Shown here: piece by piece, positions 28,733 to 38,140 of the stretch | Position numbering within the stretch: position 1 is the first letter of the stretch | How the letters are laid out: each line of letters opens with the position of its first letter | Made by a program: the position numbers and the translations under genes | Assembly: GCF_016458275.1 (NCBI RefSeq) | Contig: NZ_JAEMHM010000013.1 | Span: 124,001 to 188,000, forward strand | From: Geomesophilobacter sediminis | GTDB lineage: Bacteria; Desulfobacterota; Desulfuromonadia; Geobacterales; Geobacteraceae | Direction: 5' to 3' | DNA length: 64,000 bases | Notes under the pieces: model-generated | Seen by the model: the letters and a program-made list of their open reading frames with translations, nothing else | What the model was told of the DNA's origin: nothing | The model's database searches: none

Positions 28733-29200
28733 ATGGTGGTAGTGGAAACGTCGAGCGCCGAGGCCACCGTTCAACTGGGGCTGCGCCTGGGAAGGCTGCT
28801 CGGTCCGGGTGATTTCGTGGCCCTGTTCGGGGAGCTGGGGGCCGGCAAGACGCAGTTTGCCAAGGGAATTGCCGCGGGGCTCGCGGTCGACCCGGCGACG
28901 CCGGTGACCAGCCCGACCTATACCATACTGAACGTCTACCAGGGGCGTCTCCCCCTCTACCATTTCGATCTCTACCGTTTGCAGGGTGCCGAGGAGTCGG
29001 CGGCGCTCGGTTTCGAGGAGTACTTTTACGGGAAGGGGGTCTGCGTGGTCGAGTGGTCCGAGCGGCTGGAAGATGAACTTCCCGAAGAGGTGATCTCGGT
29101 GACCCTGGCCCACCTGGAGCATGACTCGCGCCGGGTGGCGTTCGAGGGCTCCGGGCCCCGCACCAGGGAAATCATCGAGGCGCTTCGGGGCTCTGGGTGA
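28733..29200 (+). CDS. tsaE: tRNA threonylcarbamoyladenosine biosynthesis protein TsaE
   Basis: The 155-residue protein has a P-loop GELGAGKT (33-40), the TSPTYTILN switch region, PLYHFDLYRL and VVEWSERLED, all characteristic of TsaE. It is an ATPase needed with TsaB and TsaD for t6A37 on ANN-reading tRNAs. A strong terminator follows, so the acpS-nnr-CBS-tsaE run ends here. Confidence 0.95.
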   Translation: MVVVETSSAEATVQLGLRLGRLLGPGDFVALFGELGAGKTQFAKGIAAGLAVDPATPVTSPTYTILNVYQGRLPLYHFDLYRLQGAEESAALGFEEYFYGKGVCVVEWSERLEDELPEEVISVTLAHLEHDSRRVAFEGSGPRTREIIEALRGSG

Positions 29201-29229
29201 GGGCGTTTTCCGGCTGATACAAGGTAGCA

Positions 29230-29255
29230 AAGCGCGGCTCGCCGCGCTTTTTTAT
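29230..29255 (+). terminator. rho-independent terminator
   Basis: AAGCGCGGC/GCCGCGCTT hairpin followed by TTTTTT after tsaE. Confidence 0.85.
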
Positions 29256-29350
29256 TCCGTATCCACTGGAATAGAACATCGCCGATTCATCCACGGCGCC
29301 GGACTTCGGCAAAACATTCCTTTGTCTACCGGATTTAGTAGAAAAATGTT

Positions 29351-29380
29351 TTGACTTCGCCCGTTTGTTCTTGGTATTAA
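29351..29380 (+). promoter_or_regulatory. lysC promoter
   Basis: TTGACT (29351-29356) and TATTAA (29375-29380) are 18 bases apart, about 60 bases before the lysC start codon; it directly follows the tsaE terminator. Confidence 0.65.
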
Positions 29381-29442
29381 AGGTGTTTCAACCGCTCGGC
29401 ATTGATGCCGTCGGATCATTGTCTAGCAAAAGGAGGACTGAC

Positions 29443-30666
29443 ATGGCTTTGGTGGTCCAGAAGTATGGCGGCACCTCGATGGGTTCCATCGAAAGGATTC
29501 GCAACGTTGCCAAGCGGGTCGCGAAAACTTACGACGCCGGTAACGATATGGTGGTGGTTGTTTCCGCTATGTCAGGAGAGACTAACAAACTGGTCGCACT
29601 GGCCAACGAGATCGCCGAATTCCCCGATAACCGCGAGTACGACGTTCTCGTCGCCGCTGGGGAGCAGGTCTCCATTGCGCTGCTGGCCATGTGCCTTAAA
29701 TCGATGGGGTACAAGGCGAAGTCCTACCTGGGCTTCCAGGTCCCGGTCGTCACCGACAGCGCCCATGCCAAGGCCCGGATCGAGGAGATCCCTGATACCA
29801 AGATGCGCGCCGACCTCAAGGAGGGGACCATCCTGGTCGTCGCCGGTTTCCAGGGGGTCGACGCTGCCGGCGACCTGACCACGCTGGGGCGCGGTGGCTC
29901 GGATACCTCGGCGGTCGCCCTTGCCGCCGCTCTCAAAGCGGACGTCTGCGAGATCTTCACCGACGTGGACGGGGTCTACACCACCGACCCGAACATCTGC
30001 AAGGACGCCAAGAAGATCGAGCGCATTTCCTACGAGGAGATGCTCGAACTGGCCAGCCTCGGGGCGAAGGTGCTCCAGATCCGCTCCGTCGAGTTCGCCA
30101 AGAAATACAACGTGGACGTGCACGTCCGCTCCAGCTTCAATGAAAATCTCGGAACTATGGTTACCAAGGAGGATAAAGATATGGAAGCAGTGCTCGTCTC
30201 CGGTATCGCGTATGCCAAGGATGAAGTGAAAATTGCCGTGATGCACGTTCCCGACAAGCCGGGAATCGCGGCCCAGATCCTTTCGCCGCTTTCCGACGCG
30301 AACATCTCCGTCGACATGATCGTCCAGAACGTAAGCGAGCAGGGCTTCACCGACTTTACCTTCACCGTGCCCCAGGCCGACTTCAAGAAGGCCCTGGCGA
30401 TCACCAAGGAGGCCGCCGAAGCGATTTCCGCCAAGGAAGTCCTCACCGACGAGAACATCAGCAAGATCTCCATCGTCGGCCTCGGGATGCGCAGCCACGC
30501 CGGCGTCGCCACCAAGATGTTCCAGGTGCTGGCCAAGGAAGGGATCAACATCCAGATGATCTCCACCTCCGAGATCAAGATCTCCGTCGTGGTCGATTCC
30601 AAGTACACCGAACTCGCCGTCCGCGTGCTCCACGACGCCTTCGGCCTGTCCGGGGAAGCGAAGTAA
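29443..30666 (+). CDS. lysC: aspartate kinase
   Basis: The 407-residue protein has the aspartokinase signatures [45 protein letters not shown], and two C-terminal ACT domains ([20 protein letters not shown] and [22 protein letters not shown]). It phosphorylates aspartate for Lys, Thr, Met synthesis; the ACT domains imply feedback control. AAAAGGAGG precedes the ATG; the reading upstream is not family sequence. It has its own promoter. Confidence 0.97.
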   Translation: MALVVQKYGGTSMGSIERIRNVAKRVAKTYDAGNDMVVVVSAMSGETNKLVALANEIAEFPDNREYDVLVAAGEQVSIALLAMCLKSMGYKAKSYLGFQVPVVTDSAHAKARIEEIPDTKMRADLKEGTILVVAGFQGVDAAGDLTTLGRGGSDTSAVALAAALKADVCEIFTDVDGVYTTDPNICKDAKKIERISYEEMLELASLGAKVLQIRSVEFAKKYNVDVHVRSSFNENLGTMVTKEDKDMEAVLVSGIAYAKDEVKIAVMHVPDKPGIAAQILSPLSDANISVDMIVQNVSEQGFTDFTFTVPQADFKKALAITKEAAEAISAKEVLTDENISKISIVGLGMRSHAGVATKMFQVLAKEGINIQMISTSEIKISVVVDSKYTELAVRVLHDAFGLSGEAK

Positions 30667-30677
30667 AACCCGTTCTG

Positions 30678-30814
30678 CGTTCGACGTTCGACGTTCGACG
30701 TTGACTCGGTTGCCACCGGCTCAACGTCGAACGTGCCCCCCACTGGTGGTCCTGAACCGAGAGCGCTGGAACCTTATCAGCAACGTCGCACGTTGCACGT
30801 CGGACGTCGAACGA
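30678..30814. repeat. palindromic repeat element between lysC and cimA
   Basis: Three tandem TTCGACG heptamers (30681-30704) at the left face a degenerate complementary run at the right (CAACGTCGCACGTTGCACGT at 30781-30800, continuing to GTCGAACG). A local hairpin GTTGA-TCGGT/ACCGG-TCAAC (30700-30725) sits within the left half. The element can fold into a long hairpin, like dispersed intergenic elements seen in related genomes. Confidence 0.5.
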
Positions 30815-30831
30815 GCATCTAAGGTGGGGAA

Positions 30832-32415
30832 ATGAGCCTGGTAAAACTGTACGATACGACGCTTAGGGACGGGACCCAGGGAGAGGACATCTCCTTTTTG
30901 GTCGAGGACAAGGTCCGCATCGCCCACATGCTGGACGAAAGCGGCATCCACTACATCGAGGGGGGCTGGCCCGGGAGCAATCCCAAGGACATCGCCTTTT
31001 TCAAGGACATCAAGAAGGAGAAGCTGCACCAGGCGAAGATCGCCGCCTTCGGCTCCACCCGGCGCGCCAAGGTCACCCCGGACAAGGACCAAAACATCCG
31101 CACCCTGGTGCAGTCCGAGGCGGACGCGGTCACCATCTTCGGCAAGACCTGGGACTTCCACGTCCACGAGGCGCTCAGGATCTCCCTGGAGGAGAACCTG
31201 GAGCTGATCTACGACTCGCTCGAGTACCTCAAGGCCCGCATGCCGGAGACCTTCTACGACGCCGAGCACTTCTTCGACGGCTACAAGGCGAATCCGGAGT
31301 ACGCCCTGAAGACGCTGCAGGCCGCCCAGCAGGCGGGCGTCGACTGCATCATCCTGTGCGACACCAACGGCGGGACCATGCCGTACGAGTTCCCCAAGAT
31401 CATCGCCGAGGTGAAAAAGGTCATCACCACGCCGCTTGGCATCCACACCCATAACGACGGCGACTGTGCAGTCGCGAACTCGATCATGGCGGTGGAGCAG
31501 GGGATCGTCCAGGTGCAGGGGACCATCAACGGTTTCGGCGAGCGCTGCGGCAACGCGAACCTCTGCTCGATCCTCCCGGCGCTCAAGCTCAAGATGGAAA
31601 AGGAGTGCATCAGCGACGAGCAGCTCAGGCACCTGCGCGAGCTCTCCCGTTTCGTCTACGAACTGGCGAACCTCGCCCCCAACAAGCACCAGCCCTACGT
31701 CGGAAACTCCGCCTTCGCCCACAAAGGTGGGGTGCACGTCTCGGCGATCCAGCGCCACCCGGAAACCTACGAGCACATCCGTCCCGAGCTGGTGGGGAAC
31801 AACACCCGGGTTTTGGTCTCCGACCTTTCCGGCCGTTCCAACATCCTCGCCAAGGCATCCGAGTTCAACCTCAACCTGGACAGCAAGGATCCGGTCACCC
31901 TCGAGATCCTGGACAACATCAAGGATATGGAGAACCGGGGCTACCAGTTCGAGGGGGCCGAGGCTTCCTTCGAGCTCCTGATGCGCCGGGCGCTGGGGAC
32001 CCACCGCAAGTTCTTCTCTCTGAGCGGCTTTCGCGTCATCGACGAGAAGCGGCACGAAGAGGGGCAGCCGATCTCCGAGGCGACCATCATGGTCAAGGTG
32101 GGGGGGAAGGTCGAGCACACCGCCGCCGAAGGTACCGGTCCGGTGAACGCCTTGGACAACGCGCTGCGCAAAGCGCTGGAGAAGTTCTACCCGCGCCTCA
32201 AGGAGGTCAAGCTCCACGACTACAAGGTGCGCGTCCTTCCGGCGGGACAGGGTACCGCCTCCTCCATCCGCGTCCTCATCGAGTCCGGGGACAAGGAGAG
32301 CCGCTGGGGCACCGTGGGGGTCTCCTCCAACGTCATCGAGGCCTCGTACCAGGCGCTGGTCGATTCCATCGAGTACAAGCTGCATAAGGAAGAAGACGCG
32401 GCCGCGAAAAAATGA
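30832..32415 (+). CDS. cimA: citramalate synthase
   Basis: The 527-residue protein has the LeuA-fold catalytic barrel with [38 protein letters not shown] and the metal motif [15 protein letters not shown], and a C-terminal LeuA dimer regulatory domain ([21 protein letters not shown]). It condenses pyruvate with acetyl-CoA, the first step of the threonine-independent isoleucine pathway used by Geobacter. The start at 30832 lies after GGTGGGGA. The stop overlaps the next gene. Confidence 0.95.
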   Translation: MSLVKLYDTTLRDGTQGEDISFLVEDKVRIAHMLDESGIHYIEGGWPGSNPKDIAFFKDIKKEKLHQAKIAAFGSTRRAKVTPDKDQNIRTLVQSEADAVTIFGKTWDFHVHEALRISLEENLELIYDSLEYLKARMPETFYDAEHFFDGYKANPEYALKTLQAAQQAGVDCIILCDTNGGTMPYEFPKIIAEVKKVITTPLGIHTHNDGDCAVANSIMAVEQGIVQVQGTINGFGERCGNANLCSILPALKLKMEKECISDEQLRHLRELSRFVYELANLAPNKHQPYVGNSAFAHKGGVHVSAIQRHPETYEHIRPELVGNNTRVLVSDLSGRSNILAKASEFNLNLDSKDPVTLEILDNIKDMENRGYQFEGAEASFELLMRRALGTHRKFFSLSGFRVIDEKRHEEGQPISEATIMVKVGGKVEHTAAEGTGPVNALDNALRKALEKFYPRLKEVKLHDYKVRVLPAGQGTASSIRVLIESGDKESRWGTVGVSSNVIEASYQALVDSIEYKLHKEEDAAAKK

Positions 32416-32969
32416 CCGGCCGGCGCAGCCGATTGGCCCTGTGGGTGGTCGCGCTGCTCCTTTTTCTCTCCCTGTTCATCCACGGGCGCGTCCCGACCGA
32501 AACGGTCGGTGACGCGCCCTTTTTTCATGCCGGCGATGCAAAGATAACGGTCCGCCTGGCCGGCGCCTTCCCCCGCCCCGGCGTCTACCGCTATTCTGTT
32601 GGCGCCACTCCGGAGAGCGTCATTAAAATGGCGGTCCCCTCCAGCCCCCGATCGCTGCGGATTGCCGGGGGGGCTTCCCGCCCCCTCCGCTCCGGCGATG
32701 TCCTGACCCTCACCAAGCTTTCCGCGCAAGGTGCTGATTTATCGCTTTCCACCATGCCCGCCGCCGAGCGGATGCAGTTGCACATTCCCCTGGACATCGA
32801 CCGGATGGAGGCGTCGGACTGGGTGGCACTGCCCGGTATCGGCCCGGTGCTCGCCGCCCGCATCGCTGCCGACCGTCAATCAAATGGCGCTTTCGGCAGC
32901 GTCGAGGAGCTGGTGCGGGTGCGCGGCATCGGTCCGGCGACGGTTTCCCGGCTGAAAAAATATTTTTAA
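32412..32969 (+). CDS. ComEA-like membrane-anchored helix-hairpin-helix protein
   Basis: The 185-residue protein has an N-terminal membrane anchor ([16 protein letters not shown]), a short SLBB-like beta region ([29 protein letters not shown]) and a C-terminal helix-hairpin-helix pair ([31 protein letters not shown]). That is the layout of ComEA DNA receptors of competence systems. The cimA stop overlaps its ATG, so it is co-translated with cimA. Confidence 0.88.
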   Translation: MTGRRSRLALWVVALLLFLSLFIHGRVPTETVGDAPFFHAGDAKITVRLAGAFPRPGVYRYSVGATPESVIKMAVPSSPRSLRIAGGASRPLRSGDVLTLTKLSAQGADLSLSTMPAAERMQLHIPLDIDRMEASDWVALPGIGPVLAARIAADRQSNGAFGSVEELVRVRGIGPATVSRLKKYF

Positions 32970-33128
32970 AAGATTGGTAACCTCTTTTGTAGTCGCGGTT
33001 TTTCTCCGGATGGCCCGCCCCGGCGGCTCCCTTGCCGCAACGTTACCTCCTGGTTGGCATACAAGATGTAATGTATTGGGCCACATGTTCTTTAATTTTA
33101 TTCATCTCAAATCCGGAGGTTGATAGCT

Positions 33129-33284
33129 ATGAAATGTCCTAAATGTAAAGGGAGAATGTTCGCGGAGAAATACTACGATTTCGTGAGATCTTTTGATGCC
33201 TGGAAATGCACCTGCTGCGGCGAGGTACTGGATCCGACGATCCTGGCGAACCGGGCGAGAAACTTCAACAGCCTCCTGGGCTGA
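33129..33284 (+). CDS. 51-residue zinc-ribbon protein
   Basis: The 51-residue protein has CPKC (3-6) and CTCC (27-30) separated by 20 residues, the two knuckles of a zinc ribbon, and a helical C-terminus (DPTILANRARNFNSLLG). CGGAGGTTGATAGCT with GGAGG precedes the ATG, and a hairpin terminator follows at 33308-33338. It is a short transcription unit of its own; the target is unknown. Confidence 0.8.
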   Translation: MKCPKCKGRMFAEKYYDFVRSFDAWKCTCCGEVLDPTILANRARNFNSLLG

Positions 33285-33307
33285 CATACAACTTGAAATG
33301 CAGAACC

Positions 33308-33338
33308 GAAAAAAGGGACGCGAGAGCGTCCCTTTTTT
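33308..33338. terminator. bidirectional terminator
   Basis: AAAAAAGGGACGC-GAGA-GCGTCCCTTTTTT, a perfect hairpin with A/T runs, after the zinc-ribbon gene. Confidence 0.9.
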
Positions 33339-33412
33339 ATTGCCCGAAATCAGCGGGGAAGGTTCCCCCGGAGAGCTGCATCAACAAAAGATGAGAGGGA
33401 GGGGGGCAGGGG

Positions 33413-34123
33413 TCAGGGGAACGGGGTGGCGGTGAACCGACGGTTGTGGTCGCTTTGCTCGATGAGGAGTAGTTCCAGTTCGCGCGGAGTGAAGTAGCCG
33501 CGCTCCACGAAGAACTGGCCGAACTTCGCCTGGAGGGACCGCTGGTGGTACAAAAGCTGGCGGACCTGAAACCGGCTCAAGAGCCCGAGTACCACCGCCT
33601 TGTCGCCGAACTTGCCGGCGAGGGTGGTGGTGCCGAGTACCGAGCGGACGCCGTGCTCGCTGAGCCAGTTCCAGCGCCGCGCCAGGGTTCCGATGGTCGG
33701 GCGCTGGCGGCGCTGCCAGGTAACCGCCTCGATCAGGGCCCGGTAGGGGATCAGCCCCCGGTAGAAGAGGTACCTCCCCAATTCCAGGTGGCGCTGGGGG
33801 AGGTCCCCCTGGTGGTAGTACTCCCCGTTGCCGTAGTCGGCGGGGGAAGGCCGGGGGGGGAGGGCGCTGCCGTTTTCCCGCTGCTCGAAATAGCTGAGCA
33901 TCAGTTCGTACGCCTCGACCAGACGCCGGAACTGGTCCCCTTTCACCTCGGCGGCCTCGCGCCGGTGCAGGTCGGGATGGGTTTTCTTCGCCATGGAGCG
34001 GAAGGCGGCCTTGGCCCCGCTGGGCTGCAGGTAGCGCAAAAAGTCGCGGCTTACCTCGACCTCGGGGCCGAAAAGGGCGCGGCAAGCGGCGAGGAGCTGG
34101 GTTTCCGGGGGAGGGGCCAACAT
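33413..34123 (-). CDS. DnaJ-domain protein with MshEN-like repeats
   Basis: The 236-residue protein starts with a J domain (FLRYLQPSGAKAAFRSMAKK, with HPD in THPDLH, then FRRLVEAYELML). Its C-terminal half, after about residue 100, has two helix-hairpin segments like the T2SSE_N/MshEN fold: LELGRYLFYRGLIPYRALIEA and FGQFFVERGYFTPRELELLL. This pairing is not one of the standard DnaJ types. MshEN domains bind nucleotides such as c-di-GMP in some ATPases. The start at 34123 follows AAGGAG; an ATG 24 bases upstream is in frame but has no such site. Confidence 0.75.
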   Translation of the reverse strand: MLAPPPETQLLAACRALFGPEVEVSRDFLRYLQPSGAKAAFRSMAKKTHPDLHRREAAEVKGDQFRRLVEAYELMLSYFEQRENGSALPPRPSPADYGNGEYYHQGDLPQRHLELGRYLFYRGLIPYRALIEAVTWQRRQRPTIGTLARRWNWLSEHGVRSVLGTTTLAGKFGDKAVVLGLLSRFQVRQLLYHQRSLQAKFGQFFVERGYFTPRELELLLIEQSDHNRRFTATPFP

Positions 34124-34229
34124 CGGAACTCCTTTGAGGTGATGCAACGGCGTATGTATATAGCACGGATCGACCGCAAATCGGAATATTTTCCGATTTT
34201 AAAAATGCGTTTTATTTATTCAATTTTCC

Positions 34230-34259
34230 TTGACACGGGTGGGACTATCCCGATATAAA
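34230..34259 (+). promoter_or_regulatory. promoter of the Rrf2 regulator gene
   Basis: TTGACA (34230-34235) and TATAAA (34254-34259) are 18 bases apart and 46 bases before the ATG at 34305. A GGACTA/TGGTCC pair brackets the -10 region and could be an autoregulatory operator. Confidence 0.65.
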
Positions 34260-34304
34260 TGAGATTAAATTGGTCCTAAATGCATTCCGAAAGGTGAAAT
34301 TTAT

Positions 34305-34709
34305 ATGATGGAACTGACCAGAAAAGGAGAGTACGCGATCCGGGGGATCATCTATCTGGCCCAACAGCCTCCCGGGCAGGTCGCGTTGATCAGTGAGATT
34401 GCCAATGCGGCGGACGTCCCCCAGAGCTTTTTGGCCAAGATCTTCCAGAGCTTTGCCAAGCTGGGGCTGGTCAATTCCTCGCGGGGGACCGGGGGCGGGT
34501 TCACCCTGGCCAGGCCGGCAGGTTCGATCACCCTGCGCGAGGTGGTCGAGGCGGTCGAGGGGCCGATACTCCCCAACCGTTGCCTCTTGGGTGATCCCTG
34601 CGCGCGCGGGGGAGGGTGCCTGGTCCACGGCGTCTGGAAAGACGTGCAGTTCCAGGTGGTGCAGATCCTGGACGGGGTGACCATCGAGTCGCTGGCGCAA
34701 CGCCCGTGA
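34305..34709 (+). CDS. Rrf2 family Fe-S regulator (IscR-like)
   Basis: The 134-residue protein has the Rrf2 winged helix (LTRKGEYAIRGIIYLAQQ, ISEIANAADVPQSFLAKIFQ) and the wing TGGGFTLARP, then three Cys, Cys93, Cys99 and Cys105, in a C-X5-C-X5-C pattern. This spacing is the same as in IscR, where they hold a [2Fe-2S] cluster, so it is probably a sensor of Fe-S state. No isc or suf gene follows; trigger factor is next. An alternative start is the second Met at 34308. Confidence 0.88.
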   Translation: MMELTRKGEYAIRGIIYLAQQPPGQVALISEIANAADVPQSFLAKIFQSFAKLGLVNSSRGTGGGFTLARPAGSITLREVVEAVEGPILPNRCLLGDPCARGGGCLVHGVWKDVQFQVVQILDGVTIESLAQRP

Positions 34710-34774
34710 CCGGGGCTCCCTGAGAAAGGCCGCGGGGTGCCGGAATTGTCCGGCAACCTCGCGGCAAGTTCTGG

Positions 34775-34803
34775 TTGACATCCTCACCCCCCTTTGTTAC
34801 TTT
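34775..34803 (+). promoter_or_regulatory. trigger-factor promoter and structured leader
   Basis: TTGACA (34775-34780) and TACTTT (34798-34803) are 17 bases apart. The leader carries CCTTTGTTAC (34791-34800) matched by GTAACAAAGG about 110 bases later (34907-34916), a long-range pair that could fold the leader. Confidence 0.55.
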
Positions 34804-34956
34804 ACTCCCTTCGATCCGACGGCATGGGGGCCTATCCGCCGGGCGGTCCCGCCTCGAGCCCCGCCACAAGCGATGCCCCACCTGCAGCAGGACGTTCCCC
34901 CACGGTAACAAAGGCAGCAGGCTGCCCACCAGTACATATAAAGAGAGGTTTCACAG

Positions 34957-36261
34957 ATGCAGATCAATGTCGAAACGCTGAGCAGCGTCAAAAAGAAGAT
35001 CAACTTCGTGATCCCTGCTGAGCGGGTTTCCCAGGAGGTCGACAAGGCTTACGGCGAAATCAAGAAGTACGCCGCCGTCAAAGGGTTCCGCAAGGGTAAG
35101 GTCCCGATGGGGCTCATCGAGAAGCACTACGGCGACAAGATGGCCGAGGAAGTGCTCAAGACCCTGGTAAACGACACCTACTATAAAGCGGTAGCGGACG
35201 AGGGGCTGAATCCGGTCTCCTTCCCGGTTATCGAAAGTGATGCCCTCAAGCCCGGCGAGGCCTTCAACTACTCCGCCACCATCGAGGTTTTCCCCAAGGT
35301 CGAGCTCAAGGAGTACGTCGGGCTGGAGCTGGAGAAAGAGCAGCTTGTCCTGGACCAGGAAGCGGTGAACGCGCGTCTGGCCGAGATGCAGCAGAGCATG
35401 GCGCAGCTTGTGCCGGCCCAAGAAGGGCACGCCGCCGCGCTGGGCGATTTCGTCGTCTTCGACTTCACCGGGAGCATCGACGGGGTTCCCTTCGAAGGGG
35501 GCGCTGCCGAGGACTTCCAGCTCGAACTCGGCTCCGGGCGCTTCATCCCCGGCTTTGAGGACCAGATGGTCGGGCTGAAGGCCGGCGACAGCAAGGATCT
35601 CAACGTCACCTTCCCCGAGCAGTACGGCAACGACACGCTGCGCGGCAAGCCGGCGGTCTTCGCGGTCACCGTCAAGGAGATCAAGGTGAAGGAGCTCCCC
35701 GAGCTCGACGACGAGTTCGCCAAGGAGTTCGGCGAGTTCGACAACCTCGACGCCCTGAAGGCGAAGCTCGCCGAGATCCAGAAAGAGCAGGAAGAGCACC
35801 GCGTCGAGTACGAACTCAAGGAGCGGATGTACAAGCAGCTCGTCGAGAAAAACGAACTCGAAGTCCCCGAGACCCTGGTCGACCGCCAGGTCGAGGTGAT
35901 GCTCGAGCAGAGCAAACAGCGCCTTGCCCAGCAGCGGCTCACCCTCGAGATGATGGGGCTCACCGAAGATGCCTACAAGGCCCAGTTCCGTGATGCGGCG
36001 CGCGACCAGGTGAAAAGTTCTCTCATTCTGGACGCGGTTGCCGAAAAGGAAAATATCGAAGTGACCGATGCCGACTTCGACGCGCGCGTCGAGGAGATCG
36101 CTCAGTCCTCCGGTCAGGACAAGGGCTCGGTGGCCAAGCATTTCGCCAACGCCCGCGCCAAGGAAAGCCTCACCTTGCAGCTGCGCGAGGAGAAGGCTGC
36201 CGATTTCATCATCTCCAAGGCCGTCGTCGTGGAACGCCCGAAGGCGGAACTGAAAGCTTAG
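34957..36261 (+). CDS. tig: trigger factor
   Basis: The 434-residue protein has the ribosome-binding N-terminal domain ([21 protein letters not shown]), the FKBP peptidyl-prolyl isomerase middle ([41 protein letters not shown]) and the C-terminal chaperone arms. Length and order are typical. The tig-clpP-clpX-lon order is the standard chaperone-protease block. Confidence 0.97.
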   Translation: MQINVETLSSVKKKINFVIPAERVSQEVDKAYGEIKKYAAVKGFRKGKVPMGLIEKHYGDKMAEEVLKTLVNDTYYKAVADEGLNPVSFPVIESDALKPGEAFNYSATIEVFPKVELKEYVGLELEKEQLVLDQEAVNARLAEMQQSMAQLVPAQEGHAAALGDFVVFDFTGSIDGVPFEGGAAEDFQLELGSGRFIPGFEDQMVGLKAGDSKDLNVTFPEQYGNDTLRGKPAVFAVTVKEIKVKELPELDDEFAKEFGEFDNLDALKAKLAEIQKEQEEHRVEYELKERMYKQLVEKNELEVPETLVDRQVEVMLEQSKQRLAQQRLTLEMMGLTEDAYKAQFRDAARDQVKSSLILDAVAEKENIEVTDADFDARVEEIAQSSGQDKGSVAKHFANARAKESLTLQLREEKAADFIISKAVVVERPKAELKA

Positions 36262-36271
36262 GAGACGCCCA

Positions 36272-36874
36272 ATGCTGGTACCCATCGTAGTGGAGCAAAG
36301 CGGCAGGGGGGAGCGGTCGTACGACATCTATTCCCGCCTGCTCAAAGACCGGATCATCTTCCTCGGCGGGGGGATCGACGACAACGTCGCCAACCTCGTC
36401 ATCGCCCAGCTCCTCTTCCTGGAGGCGGAAGACCCCGACAAGGACATCCACCTCTACATCAACTCCCCCGGCGGTGTCGTCACCGCCGGGATGGCCATCT
36501 ACGACACCATGCGCTACATCAAGGCGCCGGTCTCCACCATCTGTATCGGACAGGCCGCCTCGATGGGTGCCTTTCTCCTTTCCGGGGGGGAAAAGGGCAA
36601 GCGCTACGCGCTGGCCAACTCGCGCATCATGATCCATCAGCCGATCGGCGGTTTCCAGGGGCAGGCGACTGACATCCACATCCACGCCAAGGAGATCCTC
36701 CGGATGAAGGAGCGGTTGAACGAGCTCCTCGCCGAGCATACCGGTCAAACCGTCGCCAAAGTGGAGGCGGACACCGAGCGGGACTACTTCATGTCTGGCG
36801 AAGAGGCGAAGGCCTATGGTATCATTGACGCCATCTTTGAAAGAAACCCCGCAGTCACTGGAGGTTCGCGGTGA
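36272..36874 (+). CDS. clpP: ATP-dependent Clp protease proteolytic subunit
   Basis: The 200-residue protein has the triad Ser97 (GQAASMGA), His122 (IMIHQP) and Asp171, in the same positions as in E. coli. [17 protein letters not shown] is the oxyanion region. It forms the protease chamber for ClpX. Its stop overlaps the clpX GTG start. Confidence 0.98.
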   Translation: MLVPIVVEQSGRGERSYDIYSRLLKDRIIFLGGGIDDNVANLVIAQLLFLEAEDPDKDIHLYINSPGGVVTAGMAIYDTMRYIKAPVSTICIGQAASMGAFLLSGGEKGKRYALANSRIMIHQPIGGFQGQATDIHIHAKEILRMKERLNELLAEHTGQTVAKVEADTERDYFMSGEEAKAYGIIDAIFERNPAVTGGSR

Positions 36875-38124
36875 GTAGAAGAGACGATCGCTCCGACACC
36901 CTGATCTGTTCTTTTTGCGGTAAAAGCCAGGAAGAGGTTAAAAAGCTCATCGCTGGCCCCACCGTTTACATCTGCGACGAGTGCATCGAGCTGTGCAACG
37001 ACATCATCGCTGAGGAGTCGAAGCTCGAGGAGGCCACCTCCTCGGACGTGCGCAAGCTGCCCAAGCCGCAGGAGATCAAGGAGGTCCTCGACGAGTACGT
37101 GATCGGCCAGAATCGGGCCAAGAAGGTGCTCGCCGTTGCGGTCTACAACCATTACAAGCGCGTCGAGGCGGCTGCCAAGCCGGGCGAGGTGGAGATGCAG
37201 AAGAGCAACATCTTGCTCCTGGGCCCCACCGGTTCCGGCAAGACGCTCCTCGCCCAGACCCTGGCCCGGATCCTCAAGGTTCCCTTCGCCATGGCCGATG
37301 CCACCAACCTCACCGAAGCGGGCTACGTCGGCGAGGACGTGGAGAACATCATCCTCACCCTGCTCCAGGCCGCCGACTACGACGTGGAGAAGGCCCAGAA
37401 GGGGATCATCTACATCGACGAGATCGACAAGATCGCCCGGAAGTCCGATTCCCCCTCCATCACCCGCGATGTCTCGGGAGAAGGGGTGCAGCAGGCGCTT
37501 TTGAAGATCATCGAAGGTACCGTCGCTTCCGTCCCGCCCAAAGGGGGGCGCAAGCACCCGCAGCAGGAGTTCCTCAAGGTCGACACCACCAACATCCTCT
37601 TCATCTGCGGCGGTGCCTTCCCGGGGCTGGACAACATCATTCAGCAGCGGATCGGGATCAAGACCCTCGGCTTCGGCGCGGACGTGAAGAAGAAGGTGGA
37701 GAAGAAGTCGGGCGAGCTTCTCGCCGGGGTCACCCCGGAGGACCTTCTCAAGTTCGGCTTCATCCCCGAGTTCGTCGGCCGGCTCCCGATGCTCGCCGCC
37801 CTCACCGAGCTCGACGAGGAGGCGATGGTGCAGATCCTCAAGGAGCCGAAAAACGCGCTCATCAAGCAGTACCAGAAGCTTTTCGAGATGGAGCACGTGA
37901 AGCTGAAGTTCACCGACGGCTCGCTCATCGCCATCGCCCGCGAAGCGCTCAAGCGCAAGACCGGCGCCCGCGGGCTCCGTTCCATCCTGGAGAACGCGAT
38001 GCTCGACATCATGTACGAGATCCCGTCCCAGAGCATGGTGAAAGAGGTGGTCATCTCCGAAGAGGTGATCTACAACAAGGAAAAACCGATCATCGTCTAC
38101 GAGAACGTCGCGGAATCCGCGTAG
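36871..38124 (+). CDS. clpX: ATP-dependent protease ATPase subunit ClpX
   Basis: The 417-residue protein has the zinc-binding domain with Cys13, Cys16, Cys35 and Cys38, the P-loop [26 protein letters not shown], and the ClpP-binding IGF-like loop region ([14 protein letters not shown]). It starts with GTG at 36871, overlapping the clpP stop, and the product unfolds substrates for ClpP. Confidence 0.98.
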   Translation: MSRRDDRSDTLICSFCGKSQEEVKKLIAGPTVYICDECIELCNDIIAEESKLEEATSSDVRKLPKPQEIKEVLDEYVIGQNRAKKVLAVAVYNHYKRVEAAAKPGEVEMQKSNILLLGPTGSGKTLLAQTLARILKVPFAMADATNLTEAGYVGEDVENIILTLLQAADYDVEKAQKGIIYIDEIDKIARKSDSPSITRDVSGEGVQQALLKIIEGTVASVPPKGGRKHPQQEFLKVDTTNILFICGGAFPGLDNIIQQRIGIKTLGFGADVKKKVEKKSGELLAGVTPEDLLKFGFIPEFVGRLPMLAALTELDEEAMVQILKEPKNALIKQYQKLFEMEHVKLKFTDGSLIAIAREALKRKTGARGLRSILENAMLDIMYEIPSQSMVKEVVISEEVIYNKEKPIIVYENVAESA

Positions 38125-38140
38125 GACTCGAAGGGGCCTC

